DNA of 64,000 nucleotides from Notospermus geniculatus (GCA_002633025.1 NMRB01000167.1:406152-470151); one strand, 5' to 3'. Shown: positions 1-10,790, counted from the stretch's first letter. Translations and numbers: made by a program. Notes: generated from the sequence alone by a model not told the origin.

Positions 1-1
1 C

Positions 2-1502
2 AAATATGGCGCAATATTTTCAAGTGAGCCTCACACAACTCGCATGGTGGAGACGTATCTTGCTGAGTGGCCGGATTCTTTCGAAGATGAATATCTAAAT
101 GAAGTGTAAGTCTCAGGCTATTAAGTAAAATGTCAATAGGCCTTGGAAATTCACTCAGAATTTAAAAAAAAATCTATAGGCCTACTACGAACGAGAAGAG
201 AAAGATTTTCCTGTCGGTGATCGGGGAATTGTGTCGCCATCTCTAAAGTGATCGTGGAGATGTCGCGTTGAACCTCTCTTCAGCCGCGATTTTTCTTTCT
301 CTTGCAGATTATTGAATCAGTGCCCATCAAAGGAGTATTTCAAAACTGAGATGAACGTGGCATTGAAATCCTTACGCGAGTCCGGGGCACCTGTTAGTAT
401 GTGCCACCTCGATGCCAACCCGGCTAATTTGGCGTATTTTCCAGAGCAAGGTGAGTCCCGATTCCGTTTTACCAGAGCAAGGAGGCCTAACTCCGATTCC
501 GTTTTTTACCCCCTCGGTTTCACGTCTCAATCAACCTTCATAGCAGCTGGCGAGGTATGTCGGGGTCTAAGGAGTGTGCTTTCTTGGTTTGAGAAACTTG
601 CATATAAATATCGATACGTTTCTCTGTGTATCCTCTATTGTCAACAAGTCGCAGCTTATTCCATCAGACAATTACAGTAGAGGAACACTCACAGGATGGG
701 AAAATTCAAAAACGTTACACCGCTTCAGAACATGCGCCTACATTCATTGAGAGGAAGGGTAGTTATCAGAATAGCCAGCTTTACATTCTTCATCCTCGTC
801 ATTCTAGATCGAGTTCTATTCTTCGATTACGAAATGTCGGCGATCAGCTATACTGCTTTCGACTTGGGCCTTTTTTTGAAGTTTTCGGCCATGGGTAAGT
901 GTTTGCTTTTAAGTACATTTGTAGCCCATGCTTGCCTGACAAATGAGCCGCACTAGGCGCGGATCCAGGGGGGGGGGGCTCGGCGCACCCCTTTCGGCCA
1001 ACATATCTGTAAAATTTACTGTGAAATTCAATTTCCTTTCTCCCATTGTCATTCAGGCATTGACTTTACAAAGCTGGACTCGAAAGAGCACGCGGATGAC
1101 GTTAAAGCGGAATTTTTCAGGGAGTACCTAGAAGAGCAGAGGTTACTTGGAGATTTGGATCACGATGTCACAGAAAAGGACGTCCAGCGTTTATCTGTTC
1201 AAACGGAAAAGGCTACGCTTGTAGGTTGGGAAGACGGTAATCAGTGGTTGTTTGCGCTCGCTCCCTTCGACACTGTGCACGAACGTTTGCGCGTGGCGAC
1301 GAAGAGAGCGAGCGCTCCCAGAACCACTGACTGCTCATGATGATGATGTCACACAATCTCTTTGTACCGGTACCTCTAAATTGATGAATAATATTTTGCG
1401 TGTTATTCTTTAGGTTAACTGTTTAATTGATGGAGCAACAGTATTATTGGTATGCAAGCGACCAAGTGAATTGGCCATCTTTCCATTGAAGGATCTCATC
1501 AC
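2..1502 (+). CDS. Choline/ethanolamine kinase-like protein, C-terminal half (5 exons, partial)
   Basis: Exons read at 2-105, 308-450, 808-894, 1057-1220 and 1414-1502. All introns are GT..AG and codon phases join without stops (phases 2, 1, 1, 0). Exon 2 encodes MCHLDANPANL, matching the H-x-D-x4-N catalytic loop of the APH/choline kinase fold. Exon 3 starts with VLFFDYEMSAISYTAFDLG, the counterpart of the kinase IDFEY...FDIGNHF metal-binding segment. Exons 4-5 give the helical tail (FFREYLEEQ, then LAIFPLKDLIT). Members of this family phosphorylate choline, ethanolamine or related small alcohols with ATP in the cytosol; the substrate here cannot be told. The N-lobe exons are left of the window. 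Exon 5 ends in phase 2 at a GTAAGT donor and the terminal exon was not found. The HLD in place of the usual HND suggests a divergent subfamily. The exon 4 donor (GTAGGT) is the least certain boundary. Confidence 0.82.
545..722. repeat. Intronic copy of dispersed repeat R
   Basis: Lies inside the kinase intron 451-807. The words CCTCTATTGTCAA, CGC(A)GCTTATTCC and GGAACACTCACAG recur at 42655-42870 and partly at 11620-11990. The copy near 42.7 kb has inverted ends, so this is probably a decayed MITE. Confidence 0.55.
954..1000. repeat. GC-rich hAT-type terminus fragment in intron 3
   Basis: TAGGCGCGGATCCAGG followed by a G run and CGGCGCACCCC resembles the CAGGGGCGGATCCAGG ends at 12149 and 12534. 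Only a short stub remains, in the intron 895-1056. Confidence 0.4.
1242..1329. repeat. Short imperfect hairpin in intron 4
   Basis: CAGTGGTT...GCTCGCTC at 1242-1264 pairs with GAGCGAGCGC...AACCACTG at 1306-1329. It begins about 20 bases after the exon 4 donor. Probably a remnant fold-back element. Confidence 0.5.
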
Positions 1503-1691
1503 GTAAGTGAATGAAACTCCTCTACGGTTGACAGGTGTCTGAATAGAGAATCAAACGCCGCCATTTTGAATCTATTAAGTACTCATACCGGGAATTAATT
1601 GCCTATCAAGAGCGTATTTGCGCAACTGCTGTGTGGCTTTGCTGCCTTCGAATAGAAACATGGTCAACAGCAAATCTAGGCTTATCTGGCG

Positions 1692-2087
1692 CTCTCCACA
1701 ACTGCTTAAACTTCGTAAAATTCGCCGCGTTTGATCAACAGATGGCGCTGAGAGAGTCGACCAATGAGAGCGCCGAGCAACCGGTAACCAAGCTGGCCTG
1801 AGAAACTTTTTCATTGGCCGAGCGGTTCGTAGCCAAGCAGATCCGTTGCCAACGGGTCAAAGAGAGCTGAGAGAGTCGACCAATGAGAGCGCCGAGCAAC
1901 CGGTAACGACGCTGGCCTGAGAAACTTTTTCATTGGCCGAGCGGTTCGTAGCCAAGCAGATCCGTTGCCAACGGGTCAAAGAGTTCTGAAAGCAGCGTGC
2001 TGATAGGCTCTCAAACTCGCGCCATGCCCTGACGCCATCTGTTGACCAAACGCGCCGACTTCCACGAAGCAAAACAATTGTGGAGAG
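1692..2087. repeat. Inverted-repeat element with internal 119-bp tandem duplication
   Basis: The arms 1692-1746 and 2033-2087 are reverse complements with mismatches (CTCTCCACAA...CAGATGGCG). Between them a unit starting CTGAGAGAGTCGACC occurs at 1748 and again at 1867, an exact 119-base step with few differences. The flank 1605-1665 resembles 5668-5745, so the family is dispersed. Confidence 0.7.
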
Positions 2088-2169
2088 CGAGCAAACCGAA
2101 GGGGGCGCGACTGATAGATAGAGAATTTATTAATTAACTAAACTAAAATAATCATACAAAATAAACATG

Positions 2170-2290
2170 GGCCAAGGCAGAGCATTAGTGGCCCAATTTC
2201 AAAATTCAATGCCTAGCGGACCCATTCATGCTTGATTGAGCACAAATCAACAGAATTATTTTCTTTTGTATTGGACCGCTATAACAATAC
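2170..2290. repeat. Partial copy of MITE family A interior
   Basis: AATTCAATGCCTAGCGGACCCATTC followed by TTGTATTGGACCGCT matches the interior of the elements at 15661, 30593 and 44192. The TAGGAGC ends are missing, so this is a truncated relic. A further left-end fragment (TAGGAGCTGTCAG) lies at 5029-5070. Confidence 0.5.
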
Positions 2291-2563
2291 ATGTATCTTC
2301 GCTTTAGCTGGCAGAACATACAAATTCCTAATCTCACATATCTACGAGATGATTTAAGTGAGAAGCTGGCATAACACATGCAATTGGAGATTAGAAATCG
2401 TCGTGGAGATGAGGTGGCACATACAGGTTTTAGCTTACAATCATAGCTCGCAGAGATGATCTTACCGTCTGTGATTTCGCACGTGTGCTATTAATAGGGA
2501 GGTTTAGAAATCAAACGATAAACGTAAACTTTCCGACAGCTTTATTTTTCATACTACACATTT

Positions 2564-3036
2564 ATGGCAAGCTGATTGTCTAGTTATTAAAGAAACCTAT
2601 ATTTTTGCAATAAAACCTAGTTTTATGCAATAAAACCTAGTTTTATGGTTAAAAACTTAGTTTTTGTGGATAAAATATAGTTTTTTTTACAAAAAGTAGG
2701 GCCCACTTTTTCAAAGCTGTTTCAACGCTAAAATGCATTTTAGTCCAACACTTGCATGCTTATAGGCATAGTGCTGGACTAAATGCATTTTAGCGTTGAA
2801 ACAGCTTTGAAAATATGGGCCTAAGATTTTCTCCTAAAAAACTAGTTTTTGTCATAAAACGAACTTTTATTGAAAAAAACTTAGTTTTTTCCGCCATAAA
2901 ATATACATGTAGGCTTTATCAAAAAACATAGTTTTTTTCAAAAAAACCCTGTATTTTTAAACGTTTTTTAAGCATAAAACTAGGTTTTATTGCAAAAATA
3001 TAGTTTTTTTTAATAACTGGACAATCCGCTTGCCAT
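2564..3036. mobile_element. Foldback element inside family B copy 1
   Basis: ATGGCAAGC...AGTTATTAAA arms are inverted at 2564-2618 and about 2980-3036. They are flanked by ACACATTT (2556-2563) and ACACATTA (3037-3044), an 8-base repeat matching at 7 positions. Uninterrupted family B copies read CTACACATTCACCAG here, which is the empty site. The interior is full of TAGTTTT/AAAACTA words in both orientations. An 8-bp duplication fits hAT-type insertion. Confidence 0.78.
2697..2823. mobile_element. Innermost hairpin MITE
   Basis: TAGGGCCCACTTTTTCAAAGC on the left pairs with GCTTTGAAAATATGGGCCTA on the right. The arms continue through TGTTTCAACGCTAAAATGC, giving about 50-bp arms around a 20-base loop. 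It sits in the middle of the foldback at 2564-3036. Confidence 0.75.
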
Positions 3037-3907
3037 ACACATTAACCAGATTTTATATTGCATTTTCGGACAAAAATAACGTTGTCGGCAACGTTTATGT
3101 TTATCATTTGATTTCTTAACCTCCCTAATACCAGATTGGGGTGAACTTGGGAAAATGATCTTCCAAGAACTGCAATTGCAACTACGAGAATACATGTATA
3201 TACCTTTTTTCTTGGAAAATATGACTTCTTTGTACAATGTACATGTACATGTATGAAGGTCGGACCCATATTTCATTCAAGAGCGTACTTGACCACAAAT
3301 ATTGTGTTTCAAACAAAAGAAGTACCCCTCTTAAACTTAGTTCTTTTCTGACGATGGCCTCTAAGTACCAAATCATTCCATTCAATCGTTTCAATTTGAT
3401 TCAATAGCCTACAGGTCCTTACATTAGTGTCATCAATACAGGCTGGGAACAGGTAATGAAAAATGTTGGCGATACAAATAGGTGGTAATGAATTAGAGAC
3501 ACGACGTGTCAGAGATAATGTACAGGTACATGTAATAAAGAATCACATTCACCTTTATTACTTCCATCTTTTATTCCCATCCGATCCAGACGTCGCCAAT
3601 AAAAATCAAAATGGATGGAGTGCAAACAGCAGCACTTGTCATGACGTTCGTCAGTATCGGATGGATGTAAACAACGTATTATTCCAAAGACCCGCTATAT
3701 AGGCGGCGGAACACAGCCATTTTTCTGCATCGTCTGGCCTCTGCCTCAAATCTGCATCGTTCAATGGCGGACGGAAATGGGGACAGAGAATGCATGTGAC
3801 GATGTAAGAAATTGGGCTCTACGTCATCACTTTCTTCGTAGAGGATTCCGCCAGTGGCCGTAGCTCTTCAATTTTTTTCTTTGAACACCGTTATGAGAGA
3901 ATGAATA

Positions 3908-4056
3908 GGGAGGTTTAGAAATCAAACGATAAACGTAAACTTTACGACAACGTTGTTTTTCATACTACACATTCACCAGATTTTATATTGCATTTTCGGT
4001 ACAAAAATAACGTTGTCGATAACGTGTACGTTTATCGTTTGATTTCTAAACCTCCC
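3908..4056. mobile_element. MITE family B copy 2 (intact, 149 bp)
   Basis: GGGAGGTTTAGAAATCAAAC at the left and GATTTCTAAACCTCCC at the right are bounded by TA on both sides. The subterminal words ACGATAAACGTAAAC and GTTTATCGT also mirror each other. It serves as the uninterrupted reference for copy 1. Confidence 0.85.
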
Positions 4057-4178
4057 TAATGTCACGGCTGCGACACCGTATGATGTGTAAATGGTACATG
4101 TAGATTCTGAAATGAGTTGTTGTGACTATGACTTGTAAACAACCTCTTTGATCGGCGTTTGGCAATCGCTGCTAGGCC

Positions 4179-4336
4179 TAAAGCCAAGCGCACATTTGCG
4201 GCAAAACTCAATGCAACAGGGGTGTTTTTAAAGTCGACTCACCCAACGCTGTCGATTCGTCATTCAGCCGGGTCAGTCGATTTTAAAAGACACCCCTACC
4301 GCATTGAGTTTTGCCGCAAATGTGCGATTGGCTTAA
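4179..4336. mobile_element. MITE family C copy 1
   Basis: TAAAGCCAAGCGCACATTTG pairs with CAAATGTGCGATTGGCTTA. The interior GCGGCAAAACTCAATGC is mirrored by GCATTGAGTTTTGCCGC. Related copies are at 53473-53566 (cut by an N) and 54427-54584. Confidence 0.82.
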
Positions 4337-5112
4337 CAATCACTTGGTTTTCCTCTCATGGATATCTTCCTACTTTTAAAGTTACATGTAGAACGACGTT
4401 TCGCATATAGTAGTACACCCTATACTTCTTCAGGTGACCTCAAATGATTGTAAATCAGCCATACAGGTGAACCTATTTTTTACCGTTACCATCAGATTCC
4501 TCGCCCCCAAAAACCTGGGTTTCGCCATCAAAATCATCTTCATATGTACAATAGGTTTTGGGTTATTAGCAGATAAATGTAGAGAATGGCGGCCATCTTG
4601 AAATCCAAGATGGCGGCCAAAAAGCGCAGATTAAAAAATTGGCAACAATGTTTTTCTGAATGTACGTTAAATTTGCCACAGGAAAATCACTATTTCCCAG
4701 ACTGTTCCAAAAATGGCCACAAAGTTACATAAGTCTGTGGACTATATAATTCCTCCAAGGGTGAACACATGCGAATCACGAATTACGAAACGTTTATTGC
4801 AGCCTTGTACACACAGGGTACATCAGCGAGAAGTACAATAAACACATAAATAACAGGGCAAGCTACTAATGGAGTTGTGTATGAGAAACTTTCGATTAAC
4901 AACAAGGACACAAACAGAAGGAAATTACTTGAGGGTATTAAAAATATCGACCCACAAACCAGCAGGGATCAAGGGCTGGACATCCCAAAAGCATACAACA
5001 TACTTGTGTATGCCGACAGTAGGAGCTGTCAGTCAGTTGACCAACTTACAGGTGTCACTATGGTCCAATCCGATCTTCACCGTTCCCTATGCGTTGCAGC
5101 CTCAAACTCGCC

Positions 5113-5286
5113 TTAAGCGGTCCATCCACGTACATGTACAATATTATCGCACACTCAATATGGGGCCCAAAATGGGTGTCATGTGCTTCTGGCATAATGG
5201 ATGGAAGAAAGATTGGCAATAATATTGCCCATTTCGATCCTCATATTGGGCAATAAATATTGCACGTGGATAGGCCGCTTTAGTCA
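5113..5286. mobile_element. MITE family D copy 1
   Basis: TTAAGCGGTCCATCCACGTAC and CGTGGATAGGCCGCTTTA are inverted ends. The interior ATTATTGC/GCAATAAT blocks also mirror. The copy at 6632-6780 is in the opposite relative orientation and has TTAA on both sides. Confidence 0.75.
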
Positions 5287-5504
5287 TGAATTACAGGTCA
5301 TTTTATGTCATTCTGGCCTAATGTTTTACGTACATAACCATTTTCACAGGCGTTCCACATTTGACGTTTGTTTGTTTTGTAGATTGGCCGCGTTACGGCG
5401 TTCCGGGAACATGGCGTCAAGAAATCCATGAGAGAAAATCAAGTGACGGTTTATAATTTTATAGTACTTAAAGCGAATTGGTGGTGCCAGTCAAGGGGTC
5501 ATAT

Positions 5505-5622
5505 CAATAAAGACGAGCAAATGCTTTTACTTCAGATTTGTAGAGCATTGCCTAATACGCATTATGTATTGCAAAATTCAAGTAAAAGCATGTGCTACTA
5601 CTGTATTTATTCATATGACCCA
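5505..5622. repeat. Hairpin family U copy 1
   Basis: GCAAATGCTTTTACTTCA pairs with TCAAGTAAAAGCATGTGC. The flanking AATAAA/TTTATT continues the stem. A second copy is at 7860-7972. Confidence 0.65.
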
Positions 5623-6631
5623 TCTTGAGTCACTTTCCTCGCATCGGGAATTTACTTGTATTGCCTACTACATGTAAGAGCATATTTGCACAACTGCTGC
5701 GGCTGTGCTGCTTTCGAATAGCATTTAGAACACAGTCAACTGCAATAGTCTTAGCAAGGGATGAAATCCGCCGGCTAAAATACGAAATTTGTAATTTTGA
5801 AATTGTGAATTTCGTGGGCTACGAAATTATTTTTAGTGTCATTTTTGACCGCCACGACTAATTCCCTTTACGTTTGCTAACCTTTACATAAATCTAAGGG
5901 CAGTGTACAGAGAGGTGCCTATAACTACCAAAAAATATCATAAGGCGAGTTCTCGGGGATGATATTACATGTATTTGACTCTCGTTATATCTCGAAAAAA
6001 CAGCACGGTTGTCTCCAACACACCAGCATCAATGGACGACATTCGTCTCAAGACAAAAGAAATCGCTGCAGGGAATATGTTTCTTCCCTAACGAAAATGT
6101 CAAACGCGCAGTCATTCGAAAATTAACTCCCGATGGGTGACATTTCCGATTATTTCTAAATGATGATGGAACGTGTCCTTGGCCAAGGGGTCTTCATTTT
6201 AGAGGTTTACATTAACAATTGGCTAATAGCAAATAATGGCTCCTGGACCATTTAACTCTTCAGCAGCGTCTGATTGATGTAGTTTCGTTAATGCCTTGAC
6301 GATAAAATGGCGGGTTGAGGTTAAAGTGATGCTATTTCACACCTGCGTTGGCGCTCAAAAGGTTTTAATGTACTTTTCGGGCGAATTCCACAAGCCGAAA
6401 TGGGTTATCAAAAAAGATTCATTGCGTGGGTGGAGTTAAAAAGACCAAATCCCTAACCAAGAATTTGGCCAATTTTTGTTAATATTCCCGTAGTTTTTGA
6501 AAGATTTGTTTTTTGGGGGGATACAGATCCACGTGCAAGCCTTCATTATCATGAGCATAGAAAGTTCGATGAAGTATTTGACCTTGTATAGTGGGCATTA
6601 ATGTTAAGTCAAACGATCAGGCCCGTATTAA

Positions 6632-6780
6632 GCCTATCCACCTGCAATATTATTGCACAATATGAGGATCAAAATGTGCAATATTATTGCCAATCTTTCT
6701 TCCATCCATTACTCCAGAAGCACATGACACCGATTTTGGGCCCCATATTGTGCAATAAGTATTGTACGTGGATGGACCGC
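6632..6780. mobile_element. MITE family D copy 2 with TTAA duplication
   Basis: TTAA stands at 6628-6631 and 6781-6784. Between them GCCTATCCACCTGCAATA and GTGGATGGACCGC form inverted ends. It is the reverse-orientation homologue of 5113-5286. Confidence 0.78.
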
Positions 6781-6786
6781 TTAACT

Positions 6787-7463
6787 CTAAGGTCCACTTT
6801 AAGCTTTTGTATTTTGCCCTGTAAACAGTAGCTAAGGTTCATGTAAACCCTAGTAGAGTTAAGGAAGCTTCTAGAATACTGCCCCACAATCTCTTGAAAC
6901 TGATGATCTGTTGGTGCTATTACGAAATAACTATGTACGCCTTTAACAACCTCTCGCTGAGAGAAATATCATTTTCGAATCTCCAGCAGAGGGTCTGTTA
7001 AACGACGCGGCGACTCTTTATCGTCCTCAAGATGTCAATGCCAACGCTTTCTCTACAAGAGAAAAGCAACTTCAATTTTCTCAACAATCGCTGAGCTGAT
7101 TTAGGTGGCACCAGCGCCATTATTTTCTGCATAAAATCACTCCCAATAATGGGGTTCACGCGCTATACCCGCTCCTATCCTCGCGACGTTAGCAGTGGAG
7201 TACAACTATTCAAGCAATGTCGGTTGATTGCACCTTTTCCCGCGACGAGTAAACTATTCCTCAAGTATTCGTCAATGTTAGTCGACGTAATTGCAATCAT
7301 CAAAAGAGCGTTTTCACTTTGATTAAGTTATCCTTGCATTAGCAATTGTGCAGAATTTCCTCTTTCTGAGAAGGATAAGACGAATCGTACAGTGTATTTC
7401 ATGTTTGGCTTCCTTCCACATGCTAGTAATTTTTCTTTTGATTGCGGATGCAGAGAATACAGA
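6787..7463. other. No gene seen; fragment of a GGGCC-type hairpin at the left
   Basis: 6787-6890 (TTTTGTATTTTGCCCTGTAA, AAGGAAGCTTC) matches the half-element at 27240-27357 without its termini. The remaining bases to 7463 show no ORF above about 66 codons and no obvious repeat. Confidence 0.45.
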
Positions 7464-7610
7464 GCGGTTAGGAAATCAAATGATAAACGTACGTTATCGA
7501 CAACGTTATTTTTGTACCGAAAATGCAATGTAAAAAATATGGTGAATGTGTGGTATGAAAAATAACGTTGTTGTAAAGTTTACGGTTGTCGTTTGATTTC
7601 GTAACCTCCC
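7464..7610. mobile_element. MITE family B copy 3 (left end eroded)
   Basis: GGTTAGGAAATCAAATGATAA on the left and GATTTCGTAACCTCCC on the right. The interior AACGTTATTTTTGTACCG block is inverted relative to copy 2. Confidence 0.75.
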
Positions 7611-7618
7611 TATTAGTG

Positions 7619-7765
7619 GTGGGGGGGGGCAAAAGCCTCTCTGAGGGGAGCACCTTTTTTGCCCAAAATCCGCATGAAAATCACGTTTTTTTGGTTGGCT
7701 CTGGGGGGGCAACTTCCCCCCCCCAGAGCCCCTTGCCCCCCCCCCCCCCGCTAAATACGGCCCTG
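7619..7765. mobile_element. GC-rich hAT-like MITE
   Basis: G runs at the left and C runs at the right flank a short AT interior. The right end GCTAAATACGGCCCTG is the complement of a CAGGGCCGTATTTAGC terminus, a CAGGG start common in hAT elements. The 8-bp duplication is not clear. Confidence 0.55.
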
Positions 7766-7859
7766 AACGGTCCGGTTTTCGCCTACGACTAATGTTTAGC
7801 GAGGATTCATTCCATTTTGAAAAGCCCACTCGAACAACAGGTGGTCGCTAAACATTGGC

Positions 7860-7972
7860 TGATATTTATAAAAGCTAGCAAATGCCTTTACTTCAAGCTT
7901 TGTAGTGCATTTACATTGGACCTCACTGTGCAAATCTTGAGTAAAAGCATTTGCTAACTTTTATGAATACCA
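7860..7972. repeat. Hairpin family U copy 2
   Basis: TATTTATAAAAG..GCAAATGCCTTTACTTCAAG pairs with TTGAGTAAAAGCATTTGC..CTTTTATGAATA. It resembles 5505-5622. Confidence 0.7.
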
Positions 7973-8024
7973 GCAAAAATAGATAATTGATACCAGCCAT
8001 TATCGTCGGCCTAACAGGACATTA

Positions 8025-8316
8025 GGGAGGTTAAGAAATCAAACGATAAGCGTAAACGTTAACGTTACGCTTATCGATAAACGACAACGTTATTTTTGTA
8101 CCGAAAAGGCAATATAAAATATGGTTAATGTGTAGTAAAAAAGAATATTAGTGAGGTTTCGCAAGCGCCCGGTTAGGCCCTACGACGACGTTTATCTATT
8201 GTGTGAGTGTACCCAAACAATAGATAAACGTTGTCGTATGGCCGAACCGGGCGCTTGCGAAACCTCACCAATGTTGTCGTAAAGTTTACGTTTATCGTTT
8301 GATTTCGTAACCTCCC
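8025..8316. mobile_element. MITE family B copy 4 carrying a nested MITE
   Basis: GGGAGGTTAAGAAATCAAAC at the left and GATTTCGTAACCTCCC at the right. It is about 140 bp longer than copy 2 because of the hairpin at 8148-8270. The preceding bases CTAACAGGACAT are also present before copy 5 at 16103. Confidence 0.8.
8148..8270. mobile_element. MITE family G copy 1, nested in family B
   Basis: TTAGTGAGGTTTCGCAAGCG pairs with CGCTTGCGAAACCTCACCAA. The stem continues through CCCGGTTAGGCC and ACGACGTTTATCTATTGT. It shares the TAGKGAGGTTTCGCAA terminus with the elements at 13702, 40104 and 57181. Confidence 0.82.
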
Positions 8317-9349
8317 TGTTGCCTCAACTGGCACCTGACCCCTTGCATCGTCAAGGTCATGAAAGCTTTTCCATTGCCGGCAGCTACCTTTTTCTTGCGG
8401 GGCTTGCTGAGGCAGTGCTGACAATATCCGGAGATCCCCGATATGTTGTGATAACGATAAGTGAAACCCTGAAACCTTTTAAACCACAAGTAGGAGGAAT
8501 TGTCGTACATACATAGTGTGTTAAAATGAATCCCAGCAATTTCCTATAAAGATTTAATCGATTATCGAAAGATTAGATTGTAAGTGGTGGGCACGTCGCT
8601 TTAATCATGTTGGAAGATTGAAATCTAGCCCCGCTGCTTCTTGAATACCCGGTAGCCTACACGGTAACCGTGTAGCTACAGTCATTTGCAAAAGACCGTA
8701 CATCATCCAAGCGGCTTTTTGCTGTAACTGCATGAGACTGAATTACTCCATTTAGTGATAATGCAATATATTTTACGTATTGAATCATTACGGATGGCAG
8801 ATCACCTCCCTACATCCACTTCTCTCGTAATCTCCTCAAGCAGTTTAGAAGAACAAAATAGTGCTCGCACCACGAAATTTAAAAAAGTAGGTACATGTAC
8901 AGGTACGCTAGGAATCCATGCACTGCTGATTTTCTGCGTTGCGACTTTCTTTGCAACCTGCCACCTGCGATTGAATACGATCGCAAGGAACTGATACCGG
9001 TCGCCGACCGATTGCCGACTGAAATTGACCACATCTTCGCCATTGGTGGAAATCACGTCTAGCTGGTCGACTACGGCGATCGGGTGCCCAGTTACAGCGC
9101 AACCCAGTTGCAAAGCAAGTCGGAACGCAAAATCAGCTTGAAAATCAATGGTGGATTCCTAGCCTTAGTGGGCTCTGGCCTGTGTGCCCCTCGCTGCTAT
9201 ATGCCTCACTTCAAACCAACATATGGACAGGCCAATACTGGTAGGCCCAAGGGTATTATAAGGGTTAAGGGTGATTATAGAGAGAATTTTTAGTGAGTAT
9301 GCCCTATTGGTAGTTCTTCCTGAGCATGAAGAGCAAATACAATGTAAAA
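8317..9349. other. No supported gene; one small palindrome
   Basis: CTACACGGTAACCGTGTAG at about 8656-8674 is a short palindrome. ORFs here stay near 60-100 codons, overlap each other on both strands, and show no recognisable domain. Confidence 0.4.
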
Positions 9350-9680
9350 TCTAGACTGGTACCCGATCCTAACAATCCTAACAATCGGACTTCTGCATAA
9401 TGTTAGGACCGGTCGTGCCTATCGCGTTCATGAATCTGATTGGCCCGTGCTGGCGCAGGTGATAAATGCAGGAACTATTATGTTGATACCTTTGTATTCA
9501 CCTTCGTGATTGGTGGATTTCCTCCCGGATTTCCTGGGCCAAATGGAGGTCACCTTCTATCTGCATTCCGGTACGTCAGCCGTATTGAAAATTAAATAAA
9601 TTTACATAATTTACATAAAATTTCCAAGTGACGTCACTGGCAGAATTCCTCCAAAAATGGTGGCCAATACTGGTCCACCA
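9350..9680. mobile_element. Diverged relative of the hAT-like element at 56251
   Basis: TCTAGACTGGTACCCGATCC at the left, then GTGACGTCACTGGCAG and GCCAATACTGGTCC, match the order of blocks in 56251-56519 (TCTAGACTGGTTCCCGGTCC, GTGACGTCACAACC, GCCAATACCGGTCC). The right terminus is lost. Confidence 0.55.
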
Positions 9681-10786
9681 AACAAGCCACGACTGCAGCG
9701 CGCAGTTTGGTATGATCAGGTGCTAGTCTATGTAAAAATCCTGTTATCATTTCGAACTCGAACACGCAAGTACATGTAGGCCTAGCTATGCAGTACAAAG
9801 CATTTACATGTACTAGATGAAGCTGTTGAAGCAAGTTCGCATTGTCACGTTGTCACACCATTGGCAGCAACATCAGTCGGTCAGAGTCAGAGCCATTCCA
9901 AGAAGGTCAACAAGATCCAATCGGTAGTTGTTTTGAAATCATTACTCTCGCTCTCCTTGCAGTTGTCATTTGCATTGCTTTCATAGTCGAGTTGTCTTTG
10001 CTGTTCTTATTGTTGCCCTGTCCCTGCTGCCTTATCGTCCTTGAACGCGACGTGATACAACGTCATCTCACCACCACAGCCTTCATATGCTCACCGCCGG
10101 AGAAACTCATCACGGGGAAGGCAGAGCGCTCGGGAACCAGCGGTAAATCGCCGGGTATAAGTTATTGTTCAAGTGGAATACCCTCCACGGGATTGGCCGT
10201 CTTACTTCGCGAACAGGCATGCGCAGATCATTAGTGGATGCAGCACGCTAGAACTTTCAGCGCACTCTTCTTATTGTGGCAATAGTGAAAGCGTGACACT
10301 ACTGGAATTTTCTGGAATATTTCTTCAATGGTGTATTATCGTTTGTGACAGCAAATTTGCGTTGAGAGCAGACATGGATGTTAATTGACTGATGGATAAA
10401 TGATATTGGTAAGGAGATCTGTCTAATATTTTCCTTTTACTTAATTAAGAATGTTCACGCCAGAATTAACCTCACCCATTTTTTTCAGAGATTGAAAAAA
10501 ATCATCAGTTCTGAGACTGAAAGTAATTACTACTCCGCGGTTTAGACAATTTAACGCCGCGATTTATTTTCGGGGGAAAGATCTAAAAATCATAGAAAAA
10601 TATTCAAGGTCGCTCAAAGCGACCATACCCGACATCTTCATTTACTTAAAACACAAGTCATGCAATAATGATTCAATATGTACTGTGAAGGGCGTGGTTC
10701 GCGCCGATGTCGTGGTGATCTTCAGAGTAACGTTGGTAGTGCGTGTATCTTGGAGTTACATTTTCCTTCATCTTTGCATCATCTTC
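9681..10786. other. No firm gene; one exon-like open stretch
   Basis: A plus-strand ORF spans 9842-10234. Its middle encodes a leucine-rich hydrophobic run (ITLALLAVVICIAFIVEL) followed by a CPCC cluster. A good acceptor (CTCTCCTTGCAG) ends at 9962 and a GTAAAT donor follows 10142. Without a homologue or partner exons it cannot be called a gene. Confidence 0.2.
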
Positions 10787-10790
10787 TTAA

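Larger units (their letters stand above)
2497..3125. mobile_element. MITE family B copy 1 (outer of a three-deep nest)
   Basis: The ends GGGAGGTTTAGAAATCAAAC and its reverse complement (GATTTCTTAACCTCCC) sit between TA dinucleotides at 2495-2496 and 3126-3127. Sister copies at 3908, 7464, 8025 and 16103 are about 150 bp. This one is 629 bp because of the insertion at 2564-3036. No ORF is present, so it would be moved in trans. TA duplication and short termini fit a Tc1/mariner-like or related superfamily. Confidence 0.82.

Noticed and set aside
4588-4618. Perfect hairpin of GGCGGCC sequences
   Set aside because: Only a 9-bp stem (GCCATCTTG/CAAGATGGC) pairs; it is two inverted YY1-like words and nothing more can be said.
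5387-5431. Terminal exon of the kinase gene
   Set aside because: A good acceptor and a phase-compatible short frame exist, but the residues do not resemble a kinase tail and nearly 4 kb of repeats intervene.
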